A stretch of DNA of 48,254 bases from Nitrosomonadaceae bacterium (lineage in GTDB: Bacteria > Pseudomonadota > Gammaproteobacteria > Burkholderiales > Nitrosomonadaceae), in assembly GCA_030646695.1 (NCBI GenBank), contig JAUSLF010000011.1:1-48254 (forward strand), written 5' to 3'. The notes under the pieces were generated by a model. It did not search any database and was not told the origin of the DNA. It saw nothing but the letters and a program-made list of their open reading frames with translations. The translations under genes were made by a program, and so were the position numbers. Positions 29,773 to 37,874 of the stretch are shown here, piece after piece (the stretch's first letter is position 1; each line of letters opens with the position of its first letter).

Positions 29773-30444
29773 CTATCTCCTTTTGAACACCAGATCCCAC
29801 ACCCCATGCCCCAACTTCAAACCGCGCTGTTCGAACTTGGTCGAGGGCCGGTATGCCGGGCACGGGACATAATCCGCAGCGGTATTGGCAAGCTGCGGTT
29901 CATTGCTCAGCACTTGCAGGATCTGCTGCGCATAATCCTCCCAGTCGGTGGCCACGTGCACATAGCCGCCATGCTTCAGTCGCTCACTCAACAGCGCAAT
30001 GAATTGTGGCTGAATCAGCCGCCGCTTGTGGTGGCGCGCCTTGGGCCAGGGGTCGGGGAAAAAAATGTGTGCACCGTCGAAACACTCAGGCGGCAGCATG
30101 CGCTGCAATACCTCCACCGCGTCGTGCTGGATGATGCGCAGATTGGTCAAGCCGGATTCTTCGATCAGCTTCAGCAGGCTGCCCACGCCGGGCGTGTGCA
30201 CATCGATGACGAGATAGTCGTTCTGCGGATGCGCCTGGGCGATGGCCGCAGTGGTTTCACCCATGCCAAAACCGATCTCGAGAAATTTGGGCGCGCTCCT
30301 GCCAAAAACCTTATCGAGATCGAGCAGGCCGTCCGCAAACGGGATGCCATACATCGGCAGCAGGGTTTCGTGGGCGCGGCGCTGCGCGTTGGAGACGCGC
30401 CCCTGGCGGAGCACGAAACTGCGGATGGGGCGATGTTCTGACAT
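29773..30444 (-). CDS. trmB: tRNA (guanine-N7-)-methyltransferase
   Basis: TrmB methylates G46 of tRNA at N7 using SAM. The protein has 223 residues. The SAM-binding motif is [20 protein letters not shown], then [15 protein letters not shown]. The catalytic region is [18 protein letters not shown], and [17 protein letters not shown] closes the family C-terminus. The ATG at 30444 begins [16 protein letters not shown]. It follows thiG on the same strand (31-bp gap) and converges with hemW 13 bp away. Confidence 0.95.
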   Translation of the reverse strand: MSEHRPIRSFVLRQGRVSNAQRRAHETLLPMYGIPFADGLLDLDKVFGRSAPKFLEIGFGMGETTAAIAQAHPQNDYLVIDVHTPGVGSLLKLIEESGLTNLRIIQHDAVEVLQRMLPPECFDGAHIFFPDPWPKARHHKRRLIQPQFIALLSERLKHGGYVHVATDWEDYAQQILQVLSNEPQLANTAADYVPCPAYRPSTKFEQRGLKLGHGVWDLVFKRR

Positions 30445-30475
30445 GTGGGAGTAATAATCCGGCAGCAGCCCGGAA

Positions 30476-31279
30476 TCAGGTTGCCTGGTCTTTGCCGCTG
30501 CTGGCGATGACGCCGCTGACCGGCGAACTGGGACTCGCGCTGTAGAGTTTCTTCGCCATGCGCCCGGCCAGATAAGCCTCGCGCCCAGCCTCCACCGCTT
30601 TTCTCATGGCGGATGCCATCAGCACCGGTTGTTGCGCGGCGGCAATGGCGGTGTTCATCAGCACCCCGTCGCAACCCAGTTCCATCGCGATGGCCGCATC
30701 CGAAGCCGTGCCCACCCCCGCATCCACCAGCACCGGCACCTTGGCGTTGTCGATAATGATCTGCAAGTTCCACGGATTCAGGATACCCATGCCGGAACCG
30801 ATCAGCGAAGCCAGCGGCATCACCGCGACACAGCCGATCTCCTCCAGTTGCCGCGCGAGAATGGGATCATCCGAGGTATAAACCATCACCTGAAAGTTTT
30901 CCTTCACCAGAATTTCCGCAGCCTTGAGCGTTTCCACCATGTTGGGGAACAGCGTCTTGGGGTCGCCCAGCACTTCCAGTTTCACCAGACTGTGGCCGTC
31001 GAGCAGTTCGCGCGCAAGCCGCAGGGTGCGCACCGCATCCTCCACCGTGTAGCAGCCGGCGGTGTTGGGCAGCAGGGTGTATTGCGACGGCGGCAGCACG
31101 TCCAGCAGGTTCGGCTCGTCCGGATTCTGGCCGATGTTGGTGCGGCGGATCGCCACCGTGATGATCTGCGCGCCGCTCGCGTCGATCGCCGCGCGCGTCT
31201 CGGCAAAATCCTTGTATTTGCCGGTGCCGACCAGCAGCCGCGAGGAATAGGTCTTGCCAGCGATGATGAGATTGTCCAT
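30476..31279 (-). CDS. thiG: Thiazole synthase
   Basis: ThiG makes the thiazole phosphate of thiamine from deoxyxylulose 5-phosphate, a glycine-derived imine and ThiS thiocarboxylate. The protein has 267 residues. The opening block [13 protein letters not shown], the Schiff-base Lys region [16 protein letters not shown], and the phosphate-binding [14 protein letters not shown] and [14 protein letters not shown] are all present. It is 31 bp from thiS, on the same strand. No TPP riboswitch (THI-box) was recognised upstream of thiS. Confidence 0.96.
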   Translation of the reverse strand: MDNLIIAGKTYSSRLLVGTGKYKDFAETRAAIDASGAQIITVAIRRTNIGQNPDEPNLLDVLPPSQYTLLPNTAGCYTVEDAVRTLRLARELLDGHSLVKLEVLGDPKTLFPNMVETLKAAEILVKENFQVMVYTSDDPILARQLEEIGCVAVMPLASLIGSGMGILNPWNLQIIIDNAKVPVLVDAGVGTASDAAIAMELGCDGVLMNTAIAAAQQPVLMASAMRKAVEAGREAYLAGRMAKKLYSASPSSPVSGVIASSGKDQAT

Positions 31280-31310
31280 GGAATCCTGAATTGTTTACTG
31301 CGAAGAATAT

Positions 31311-31514
31311 CTAGCCGCCGCCCACTGCCACCACGATTTCCAGCCGGTCGCCATCCGCCAGCACCTGCTCGCCGAACTGGCTGCGCGGAACGATTTCGCC
31401 GTTGCGCTCGACCGCAATGCGTTTGCCCTGCAACGCCATGTGTTCCAGCAATTGCGTGACATTCAGCGGAGTGTCGAAGCGCTGGGGTTGGCCGTTGAGG
31501 GTAACTTGTATCAT
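31311..31514 (-). CDS. thiS: Thiamine biosynthesis sulfur carrier protein
   Basis: This encodes 67 residues with a ubiquitin-like fold. The C-terminal Gly-Gly becomes a thiocarboxylate that donates sulfur to ThiG. The sequence ends VVAVGGG, with the required Gly-Gly at the end. The opening is MIQVTLNGQPQRFDTPLNVT. The next gene in the operon is thiG. No dedicated ThiF adenylating enzyme is in the window. Confidence 0.95.
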   Translation of the reverse strand: MIQVTLNGQPQRFDTPLNVTQLLEHMALQGKRIAVERNGEIVPRSQFGEQVLADGDRLEIVVAVGGG

Positions 31515-31748
31515 TTCAGAATATGTCTGGAATCGGGTGAGCTTGCGGCATCTGCGCTAATATTGAGCTACACTCGCAAGTGTGACGATTCTACTTGCGT
31601 TGCCGGCATTACTCAATCGTTTGCCGTTTACTGACCGTTACAGTTAGCGCCGGGATTAGACCTTGACAGTGCAGGCATGAATAAGCGACATTGCCGCATG
31701 ATAAATCTGTTTTCCATATTTAGTTTGGCATCATTCTAAAGGTCCCCA

Positions 31749-32837
31749 GTGTCTAACGTTGTTTTCATTCTTGGTGCCGGTGCATCGCATCAGTGCGGCG
31801 CACCGCTCATGGCAAACTTCCTCGATGTTGCATCGAATCTTCTCCAATCTAATGCAGTAAAGGAAAAACGTGCTGAGTTTGATCGTGTCTTCTCAGCCAT
31901 TGGTTTACTGCAGGCAGTTCACTCCAAAGCCCAGCTTGATCTCAACAACATCGAGTCGATTTTCACTGTTTTTGAGTTGGGACGAGTCATTCAGAGGATT
32001 CCTGGTCTCAAGCCCGAAGAAATCCCTCAAACCATTTCTGCCCTCAAGGAGCTCATTGTCAAGACACTTGAGGTGACGATGCGGTTTCCCACGCGCGGGT
32101 CTTCTATTGAGGCACCCAAACCTTACGACGCTTTCGCCGGACTGCTGTCACACCTATGTTTCGAGGCCTTTCCCTTACAGACAGCCTCAGTGATCACATT
32201 CAACTACGATATCGCTGCAGACGTCGCCATTTACAAGGCCGGCCTAGGTCCTGACTACACCTTCGAACATCCTCCCAACTCTCAGAAAGTTGTTCCACTA
32301 CTGAAGCTACACGGCTCACTCAACTGGGCAACCGAGAAAGAAGGTAAGCGTATTCGCCCGCTTCATCTTGTAAACTACTTTCAGCATTACTCGTATACCG
32401 GACACGAAACGCGCGGCACTACTTCTGTGCCGATTGGCACCCAACTGGTCGAATACTTTTCCAAATATGAGAAAATAGAAGTCGATGCTGAGCCGGTAAT
32501 TGTTCCTCCGTCGTGGAACAAAGCGGACTATCACAAGGCACTTTCTGATGTGTGGGCTGCAGCAGCAACTCATCTCTCTGAGGCAGAGCACATCTTCGTC
32601 ATTGGATACTCTATGCCAGAAACTGATTCTTTCTTCCGGCACCTCTATGCCCTAGGCAGCGTCGGAAAATCTCCACTTCGAACGTTCTATGTATATAACC
32701 CTGATACATCTGGTCTCACTACTGGCCGTTTCCAAGCACTCTTAGGACCTGCAGCGAAGTCACGGTATATGTACCGTCCACTCACGTTTGAACAGGCGAT
32801 TCCTGAGATAATGGGGTTCTTCCCAAAGAGGAAATGA
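31749..32837 (+). CDS. Stand-alone SIR2-like domain protein
   Basis: The protein has 362 residues from a GTG at 31749, preceded by AAAGG at good spacing. Sirtuin-like features: a nucleotide-binding opening VFILGAGASHQCG (residues 6-17), TFNYD at 150-154 (the position of the conserved Asn and Asp), a catalytic-type His in LLKLHGSLNW at 188, VIVPPSWNK at 250-258, and IFVIGYSMPETD at 282-293. It lacks the four-cysteine zinc module of protein deacetylases. This pattern is that of SIR2_2/SIR2-like proteins, many of which are NAD-consuming anti-phage effectors (established for the family, inferred here). No helicase, Argonaute or other partner gene is adjacent. Its codon use is visibly less GC-rich than the neighbours, suggesting transfer. 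A tRNA-Gly gene starts 125 bp after its stop. Confidence 0.8.
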   Translation: MSNVVFILGAGASHQCGAPLMANFLDVASNLLQSNAVKEKRAEFDRVFSAIGLLQAVHSKAQLDLNNIESIFTVFELGRVIQRIPGLKPEEIPQTISALKELIVKTLEVTMRFPTRGSSIEAPKPYDAFAGLLSHLCFEAFPLQTASVITFNYDIAADVAIYKAGLGPDYTFEHPPNSQKVVPLLKLHGSLNWATEKEGKRIRPLHLVNYFQHYSYTGHETRGTTSVPIGTQLVEYFSKYEKIEVDAEPVIVPPSWNKADYHKALSDVWAAAATHLSEAEHIFVIGYSMPETDSFFRHLYALGSVGKSPLRTFYVYNPDTSGLTTGRFQALLGPAAKSRYMYRPLTFEQAIPEIMGFFPKRK

Positions 32838-32923
32838 AGATTGTCCAATTAATATCCTACCAGCAGAAAAAGCGCGAAGCATGCTGCTGCGCCTTGTCCG
32901 AACTGAGGACGATCGGCAAACGA

Positions 32924-32952
32924 TTGAGTAATCCCGGTAACGCAAGTAAAAT
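32924..32952 (+). promoter_or_regulatory. Predicted sigma-70 promoter of tRNA-Gly
   Basis: TTGAGT at 32924-32929 and TAAAAT at 32947-32952 are separated by exactly 17 bp. A GC-rich discriminator follows, and the tRNA begins 10 bp after the -10 box. This layout is typical of a stable-RNA promoter. Confidence 0.65.
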
Positions 32953-32962
32953 CGCGACACCT

Positions 32963-33036
32963 GCGGGTGTAGCTCAATGGCAGAGCAGAAGCTTCCCAAG
33001 CTTACGACGAGGGTTCGATTCCCTTCACCCGCTCCA
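32963..33036 (+). tRNA. tRNA-Gly (anticodon CCC)
   Basis: A 74-nt cloverleaf can be folded. Acceptor stem GCGGGTG pairs with CACCCGC, the D-arm is GCTC...GAGC, the anticodon loop is TTCCCAA with anticodon CCC, and the T-arm is GAGGG-TTCGATT-CCCTT. The CCA end is encoded (33034-33036). It reads GGG codons. mutY begins 18 bp downstream, so the two may be cotranscribed. Confidence 0.92.
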
Positions 33037-33053
33037 CTCTCGCCCCGCCACGT

Positions 33054-34112
33054 GTGAACTTCGCCACCAAACTGATCCGCTGGCAACAACTCCACGGCCG
33101 CCACCATCTTCCCTGGCAGAACACGCGCGACCCGTATGCCGTGTGGCTATCCGAAATCATGCTGCAGCAGACCCAGGTGGTCACGGTGGTGCCTTATTAC
33201 CTGCGCTTCCTGCAGCGCTACCCCGACATCGACAGCCTTGCGCTGGCGCCACTCGATGAAGTGCTGGCGCTATGGAGCGGCCTCGGTTATTACGCGCGCG
33301 GCAGGAACCTGCATCAGGCAGCGCAGTCAATCGTCAAAGATCATAACGGCGAATTTCCGCGCGACCTGGCGGCAATCCAGCAACTCCCCGGCATCGGCCG
33401 TTCCACCGCCGCCGCCATCGCGGTATTCGCTTATGGCAAGCATTGCGCGATACTCGACGGCAACGTTAAGCGCGTTCTCGCGCGCTGCTTCGGTATCGAC
33501 GGCTATCCCGGAGAAAAAAAAACCGAGACCCTGCTGTGGCACAAAGCCGAGCAGTTGCTGCCCGAGAAAAAAACTCAGGGTCAGATTGAAGCCTACACCC
33601 AGGCGCTGATGGATCTGGGTGCGACCGTCTGCACCCGCAGCAAACCCATGTGCCCCGCCTGTCCGCTGCAACCGGACTGCATTGCATTCAGAGAGCAGCG
33701 CGTGGACAAACTGCCCGCTGCCAAGCCGCGCAAGCCGCTGCCGCAAAAAGAAACCGTGCTGCTGCTGTTGCTGCAGCACGGCGAAATATTACTGGAAAAG
33801 CGCCCGCCCACCGGCATCTGGGGCGGACTGTGGTGCCTGCCGGAAATGCCGCTGGACGAAAATGCCACTGCTTACTGCGCGCGGCAGTTCGGCCTGAAAG
33901 TACAGCCGCTGCCGGAGTTGCCGCCGCTGGATCACAGCTTCACCCATTTCAAGCTGCGGATTCATCCGCGGCCGCTGCAAGTCGTCGCGCACACCCCCGC
34001 CGCGAGGCAGAACGGGGCCATCTGGCTCGCATTTGAGGATGCACTGGGGGCGGCCATTCCCACGCCGGTGCGAAAACTCCTGCTGCCGCTGCACAATAAA
34101 GGGCACCTCTAA
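33054..34112 (+). CDS. mutY: A/G-specific adenine DNA glycosylase
   Basis: MutY removes adenine mispaired with 8-oxoguanine. The protein has 352 residues from a GTG at 33054. The catalytic Glu is in WLSEIMLQQTQV, the helix-hairpin-helix is LPGIGRSTAAAI, and the catalytic Asp is in AILDGNVKRV. The iron-sulfur cluster cysteines are in CTRSKPMCPACPLQPDC (C-x6-C-x2-C-x5-C). The C-terminal NUDIX-like 8-oxoG domain has RPPTGIWGGLWCLPE and HSFTHFKLRIHP. The final codons GHL and the TAA stop are encoded by the first bases of the MITE-like element at 34101. The tRNA gene is 17 bp upstream; no clear ribosome site is visible. Confidence 0.95.
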   Translation: MNFATKLIRWQQLHGRHHLPWQNTRDPYAVWLSEIMLQQTQVVTVVPYYLRFLQRYPDIDSLALAPLDEVLALWSGLGYYARGRNLHQAAQSIVKDHNGEFPRDLAAIQQLPGIGRSTAAAIAVFAYGKHCAILDGNVKRVLARCFGIDGYPGEKKTETLLWHKAEQLLPEKKTQGQIEAYTQALMDLGATVCTRSKPMCPACPLQPDCIAFREQRVDKLPAAKPRKPLPQKETVLLLLLQHGEILLEKRPPTGIWGGLWCLPEMPLDENATAYCARQFGLKVQPLPELPPLDHSFTHFKLRIHPRPLQVVAHTPAARQNGAIWLAFEDALGAAIPTPVRKLLLPLHNKGHL

Positions 34113-34240
34113 AAATCCAGATTTCGTCACAATACTTCGTTGCTCAAAAAAAAGTTTCCTTACATATCACCCATATGCCGCGTCTACATTTTTTGCTCCC
34201 GCCTCGTCTTGTTTAGAACTTTGAATTTTCAGAGGTGCCC
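34101..34240 (-). mobile_element. MITE-like inverted-repeat element, copy B
   Basis: This 140-bp element is the inverse of copy A (28381-28521). Its left end reads GGGCACCTCTAAAAATCCA and its right end, inverted, GGGCACCTCTGAAAATTCA: near-perfect terminal inverted repeats of 19 bp. The central stretches match copy A with about 10% difference. It lies across the 3' end of mutY: the final three codons and stop codon come from the element. No coding capacity is seen. Confidence 0.8.
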
Positions 34241-34290
34241 TACGGTTGGCTGCGACTCCTGACCACCTTATTCATCTTCCCGTGGCGAAC

Positions 34291-34444
34291 TGGAATGATG
34301 CAGAGTGGTTATCCGTGCATATCCCTGCTATCCTCGAAAATAATTTGAGACCCGTATCGTTCCCACGCATCATGGTTTGGAAAAAATGGAAAACTGGCAG
34401 GAATGGAGCAAGCGTCAGCGCATTGAATTGATGGTGCGCGGGAA
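34291..34444 (+). repeat. Direct repeat of the fthC 5' region, broken copy
   Basis: This sequence matches 35494-35635 at roughly 80%. Shared parts are TGGAATRATGCAG, the block ATCCCTGCTATCCTCGAAA, a GTATCGTTCCCAC block and the first 20 codons of fthC (MENWQEW). A one-base deletion near the end (about 34438) shifts the frame relative to fthC. The two copies enclose the epimerase gene. Confidence 0.8.
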
Positions 34445-34484
34445 AGTCGCAGCCTTGCCTCGGGGCCGCCGGCTCGAGATATGA
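34386..34484 (+). pseudogene. Truncated fthC 5' fragment overlapping the epimerase start
   Basis: The ATG at 34386 opens a 32-codon frame that begins MENWQEWSKRQRIELM, matching the fthC start (MENWQEWRKQQRAELM). It then goes out of frame through a one-base loss and stops at TGA 34482-34484. That stop overlaps the epimerase ATG as ATGA, so the fragment may act as a translated leader that couples to the epimerase. No enzyme activity is possible for this fragment. Confidence 0.65.
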
Positions 34485-35473
34485 GCCAAATCACGATCGT
34501 GACCGGCGGCGCTGGTTTCATTGGCACTCATCTGGTGGAGCAGTTGATCGAATCCGGCCAATCGGTGCGAGTGATTGAACTTCCGGGGGCTGACGTGGGG
34601 CATTTGCCGGCAGAGGTCGAGGTGGTCTTTGCTGATATTCGGAACCGCGACACAGTAGCCCGGGCTTTGCAGGGGGGGCGATGGGTTTATCATCTGGCCG
34701 CCAATCCCAATCTGTGGGCGCGTGACCGTGGGGAATTCGACGCGGTGAATCACATCGGGACGGTCAATGTTCTGGAAGCCGCGATCGAGGCTGGAGCGGA
34801 ACGGATCTTGCACACCAGCACCGAGAGCATATTAACTAAGGCGGGCGCAACCGAACTTATCAATGAGTACATAGAGATTCTTGAGAGTGATGCGGTTGGC
34901 CCCTATTGCCTGTCCAAACTGCGGGCGGAAAATGTGGCCATGGAAAAAGCTCGGGCCGGATACCCGGTTGTTGTGGCCAACCCGACCATGCCAGTGGGGC
35001 CGGGAGACCGCAGACTCTCTCCACCGACACGTTTGATCCTGGATTTCTGCCGGGGCAAACTGCCTGCCATGATGGAATGTACACTCAACATGATCGACGT
35101 GCGTGATGTGGCGACAGGTCTGATTCGCGTGCTGGAGCGTGGCCGCCCCGGCCGGCGTTATCTTCTGGGGGGAGAGAATCTCACACTTGCAGGATTCCTG
35201 GGAACCCTGTCGGAGCTGACCGGTATTCCCATGCCTCAATGGAAAGTCCCTTACCCGGTTGGTTTGGCTGTCGCATATATGAACGAATTCTGGGCCGATC
35301 ATGTGAGCGGCCAGCCCCCCGAGGCCACCGTGACCGGCGTTCGTCTGGCCCGCCGGCTTATGCATTTCGATCATTCCGACAGCCTTGCAGAGTTGGGCCT
35401 TACCCCCCGTCCAATCCGCGAGTCGGCGGCCGATGCCGTGAACTGGCTTCGCCAGACAGGACAACTCCGTTAA
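34481..35473 (+). CDS. NAD-dependent sugar epimerase, HpnA-like extended SDR
   Basis: This encodes 330 residues. It is an extended short-chain dehydrogenase/epimerase: NAD-binding TGGAGFIGTH at 8-17, the YHLAANPNLWARD block, catalytic Tyr142 and Lys146 (PYCLSKLRAE), and Ser/Thr near 113-114. The blocks ANPTMPVGPGD, MIDVRDVATGLIRVLERG and YLLGGENLTL strongly resemble hopanoid-associated epimerase HpnA, involved in maturation of the hopanoid side chain. It is not in an hpn cluster, but hpnD is about 9 kb away. Homologues in sugar metabolism or flavonoid-reductase-like families are alternatives. Its ATG overlaps an fthC-derived leader frame. Confidence 0.82.
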   Translation: MSQITIVTGGAGFIGTHLVEQLIESGQSVRVIELPGADVGHLPAEVEVVFADIRNRDTVARALQGGRWVYHLAANPNLWARDRGEFDAVNHIGTVNVLEAAIEAGAERILHTSTESILTKAGATELINEYIEILESDAVGPYCLSKLRAENVAMEKARAGYPVVVANPTMPVGPGDRRLSPPTRLILDFCRGKLPAMMECTLNMIDVRDVATGLIRVLERGRPGRRYLLGGENLTLAGFLGTLSELTGIPMPQWKVPYPVGLAVAYMNEFWADHVSGQPPEATVTGVRLARRLMHFDHSDSLAELGLTPRPIRESAADAVNWLRQTGQLR

Positions 35474-35493
35474 GTCAAACCGGTTGTCCTCAA

Positions 35494-35635
35494 TGGAATA
35501 ATGCAGGGTGGTTATCTGCAAGTATCCCTGCTATCCTCGAAACTCAGTATCGTTCCCACATATAGCCCGGCAGAAATGGAAAACTGGCAGGAATGGAGAA
35601 AGCAGCAGCGCGCTGAACTGATGGCGCGCCGGGAA
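35494..35635 (+). repeat. Direct repeat of the fthC 5' region, intact copy
   Basis: This copy carries the true fthC start. A short hairpin is possible between GCAGGG (about 35502) and CCCTGC (about 35526). The broken copy at 34291-34444 has lost one of these pairs. The repeat begins 20 bp after the epimerase stop. Confidence 0.8.
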
Positions 35636-36202
35636 GCCATCACGGCGGAAGATCACCATCGCTGGAGCGCAGCCATCACCGCCTCGCTCGAACAGGGTTT
35701 CCCGCTGCTGCAGAAAAACGTGGTGGGCTTCTGCTGGCCTTACCGTGGCGAATACGATCCGCGGCCCGCGATGAATTTCCTGCGCGCCCACGGCGCGACG
35801 CTGGCGCTGCCGGAAGTGCAGGAAAACGGCGCACCGTTGCGCTTCCGCCGGTGGTGGCCGGAAGCGCCGATGAAAACCGGCGCTTACGCGATTCCCGTGC
35901 CTGACGATACGGAAATAGTGACAGTCGATGCAATCATCATGCCGCTGGTCGGCTTCGACCGGCAGGGTTACCGGCTGGGCTACGGCGGCGGCTATTTCGA
36001 CCGCACGCTGGCGGCCACCGCTCCGCGCCCGCTGACCATCGGCGTGGCGTTTGAAATTCTGCGGCTGGACAGCGTGCATCCGCAGCCGCATGACATTGCG
36101 ATGGATTTCATTGTGACCGAAGCGGGGATTTACCGGGTGACTGCCGCTGGGCTGGCTTTGATTTCCCGCAAAGAATGCGCGGCGGCGCATGTCCTGAAGT
36201 AG
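35576..36202 (+). CDS. fthC: 5-formyltetrahydrofolate cyclo-ligase
   Basis: This enzyme (also ygfA) uses ATP to convert 5-formyl- to 5,10-methenyltetrahydrofolate. The protein has 208 residues from the ATG at 35576 (MENWQEWRKQQRAELM); in-frame sequence upstream is not conserved protein. Motifs are VVGFCWPYRGEYDPRP, the ADAIIMPLVGFDRQG-like block and the ATP-binding GYRLGYGGGYFDRTLA, then IGVAFEILRLDSVHPQPHD. An upstream partial copy of its 5' end is present. It converges with ubiX. In several bacteria 6S RNA sits upstream of this gene, but I cannot identify one here. Confidence 0.93.
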   Translation: MENWQEWRKQQRAELMARREAITAEDHHRWSAAITASLEQGFPLLQKNVVGFCWPYRGEYDPRPAMNFLRAHGATLALPEVQENGAPLRFRRWWPEAPMKTGAYAIPVPDDTEIVTVDAIIMPLVGFDRQGYRLGYGGGYFDRTLAATAPRPLTIGVAFEILRLDSVHPQPHDIAMDFIVTEAGIYRVTAAGLALISRKECAAAHVLK

Positions 36203-36208
36203 AGCGGT

Positions 36209-36823
36209 TTAGCTTTCCTCGCCCCAGCGCGGCAGCAGCGTGTGCGCAACACCCAGATGATCGAGGATACGTGCCACGACAAAATCCACCACATCCTGCA
36301 CCGTCTCGGGATGATGGTAGAAACCCGGGTTAGCGGGCAGAATCACCGCGCCGCTGCGCGCGAGCTTGAGCATATTTTCCAGGTGGATCACGGAAAACGG
36401 CGTCTCGCGCGGCACCAGGATCAGTTTGCGATTCTCCTTCAGCATCACGTCTGCCGCACGCTCGATCAGATTCTGGCTCAAGCCTGCAGCAATGGCGGCC
36501 AGCGTCCCCATGGTGCAGGGGCAGACCACCATCGCATCTGCCGGATTGGAGCCGGAGGCCACCGGCGCAAACCATTCCTCGCGCCCGAATACGCGCAACT
36601 GCCCGGCGGCGGCGTTGAAGCGGCGGCTGAATAGCTCTTCCACTTCCTTGGCGCGCGACGGCAGCGCCAATTGCATTTCCTGCTGCGCGACGATCTGCGC
36701 CACTTGCGAATACAACAGATAAACACGATTGCCGCTTGCCAGCAGCATTTCCAGCAAGCGAATGCCGTAGGGCATGCCGGATGCGCCGGTGTAAGCGAGG
36801 GTGATAGTTAATGGTGGATTCAT
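36209..36823 (-). CDS. ubiX: Flavin prenyltransferase
   Basis: UbiX makes prenylated FMN, the cofactor needed by the decarboxylase UbiD in ubiquinone synthesis. The protein has 204 residues from the ATG at 36823. The opening TLAYTGASGMPYGIRLLE binds FMN. ADAMVVCPCTMGTLAAIAAG and LILVPRETPFSVIHLENM are diagnostic. NPGFYHHPETVQDVVDFVV closes the family. An upstream in-frame extension overlaps rapZ and looks non-coding. UbiD is not in the window. Confidence 0.94.
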   Translation of the reverse strand: MNPPLTITLAYTGASGMPYGIRLLEMLLASGNRVYLLYSQVAQIVAQQEMQLALPSRAKEVEELFSRRFNAAAGQLRVFGREEWFAPVASGSNPADAMVVCPCTMGTLAAIAAGLSQNLIERAADVMLKENRKLILVPRETPFSVIHLENMLKLARSGAVILPANPGFYHHPETVQDVVDFVVARILDHLGVAHTLLPRWGEES

Positions 36824-36923
36824 ACTGGAATTACCGGTTGATCGTTGACTGTCAATGCTATCACCGGCAAGGTATTTGCGGGTGTCGTTCGGCATCCATT
36901 TTTCCGGCAGCAAATGGTTCTGC

Positions 36924-37763
36924 TCAGGCACTCAGATCGCGGTGTCGCACCAGCACCTGGTTTTGTGCGGTGAAATACTGCGCCAGGCGTTCGGCGAAAT
37001 ATACCGAGCGGTGCCGCCCGCCGGTGCAGCCGATGGCCACGGTCAGGTAGTTGCGATTATCACCGATGAAACACGGCAGCCAGTCACCGACGAACCGCTG
37101 GATATCGTCGAACATACGGTTGACGTTGCCGTCCGCGGCCAGAAATTCGATCACCGCCTTATCCTTGCCGGTAAGCGGCCGCAACTGTGCTTCGTAGTGC
37201 GGATTGGGCAGGCAGCGCACGTCGAACACCATGTCGGCATCCAGCGGGACGCCGTGCTTGAAGCCGAATGATTGAAACAGCAGCGTCAGACGCGAACGGT
37301 CGAGGCCGATGAAATCCTTGATCCAACCATGCAACGTGCTGGCGCTCAAGTCGCTGGTGTCGATGCGGTGCGCCAGATCGTGGATCTCTTCCAGCATTTC
37401 CCGCTCCGACTGGATGCACTCGGGCAGGGTCAGGCGGCCGTCACTCAACGGATGGCGGCGGCGAGTCTCGGAAAAGCGCTTTACCAGCACATCGCTCCTG
37501 GTTTCCAGAAACAGCAGGCGTATATCCATCTCCTGCTTTCTCAAATCGGCCAGTTGCTGCGGCAGCAGGTGCAGGGTCTCGCGGCTACGGGCGTCGATGC
37601 TAACTGCCACGCGCGGATGACCGGATTGCTTCAAATAAAGCGTCACCTGTTGCAGCAAGTTGGCCGGGAGATTGTCCACGCAATAATAGCCGCTGTCTTC
37701 CAGCACGGAAAGCGCGATGCTCTTACCTGAACCGGCGAGGCCGCTGATGACGATTAGCTGCAT
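36924..37763 (-). CDS. rapZ: RNase adapter/nucleotide-binding protein RapZ
   Basis: RapZ (formerly YvcJ/YhbJ) binds small RNA in the regulation of glucosamine-6-phosphate synthase in Escherichia coli. The protein has 279 residues. Walker A is [13 protein letters not shown] at 6-18 and [10 protein letters not shown] follows. The C-terminal RNA-binding half ends with [19 protein letters not shown]. In many proteobacteria it accompanies hprK and ptsN; here it is between ubiX and lon. A perfect 12-bp hairpin lies between it and lon. Confidence 0.94.
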   Translation of the reverse strand: MQLIVISGLAGSGKSIALSVLEDSGYYCVDNLPANLLQQVTLYLKQSGHPRVAVSIDARSRETLHLLPQQLADLRKQEMDIRLLFLETRSDVLVKRFSETRRRHPLSDGRLTLPECIQSEREMLEEIHDLAHRIDTSDLSASTLHGWIKDFIGLDRSRLTLLFQSFGFKHGVPLDADMVFDVRCLPNPHYEAQLRPLTGKDKAVIEFLAADGNVNRMFDDIQRFVGDWLPCFIGDNRNYLTVAIGCTGGRHRSVYFAERLAQYFTAQNQVLVRHRDLSA

Positions 37764-37825
37764 TTTTCTGGGAGCATGAAGAGTGTGATGCAGGAGATGA
37801 GCAAGTACTCACTGTGAGTTGTAAC

Positions 37826-37854
37826 GCTCCCTGCGGCTGGATGCCGCAGGGAGC
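37826..37854. terminator. Stem-loop downstream of lon
   Basis: GCTCCCTGCGGC (37826-37837) pairs perfectly with GCCGCAGGGAGC (37843-37854) across a TGGAT loop, a 12-bp stem. It follows the lon stop by about 20 bp and precedes rapZ. No T-run follows on either strand, so termination strength is uncertain and it could instead stabilise mRNA ends. Confidence 0.5.
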
Positions 37855-37874
37855 AGAACAGGGAAACGCCGCGA

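Noticed and set aside
31515-31748. TPP riboswitch upstream of thiS
   Set aside because: No THI-box (CTGAGA-type) core was seen on the minus strand in the 234-bp gap.
31515-33036. tRNA-Gly 3' end as an integration site with a duplicated att repeat around the SIR2-like gene
   Set aside because: No second copy of the tRNA 3' sequence was found on the other side of the gene, and no integrase is present.
35494-35575. 6S RNA gene upstream of fthC
   Set aside because: The location is suggestive, but I could not fold a convincing 6S RNA, and the region is short and duplicated.
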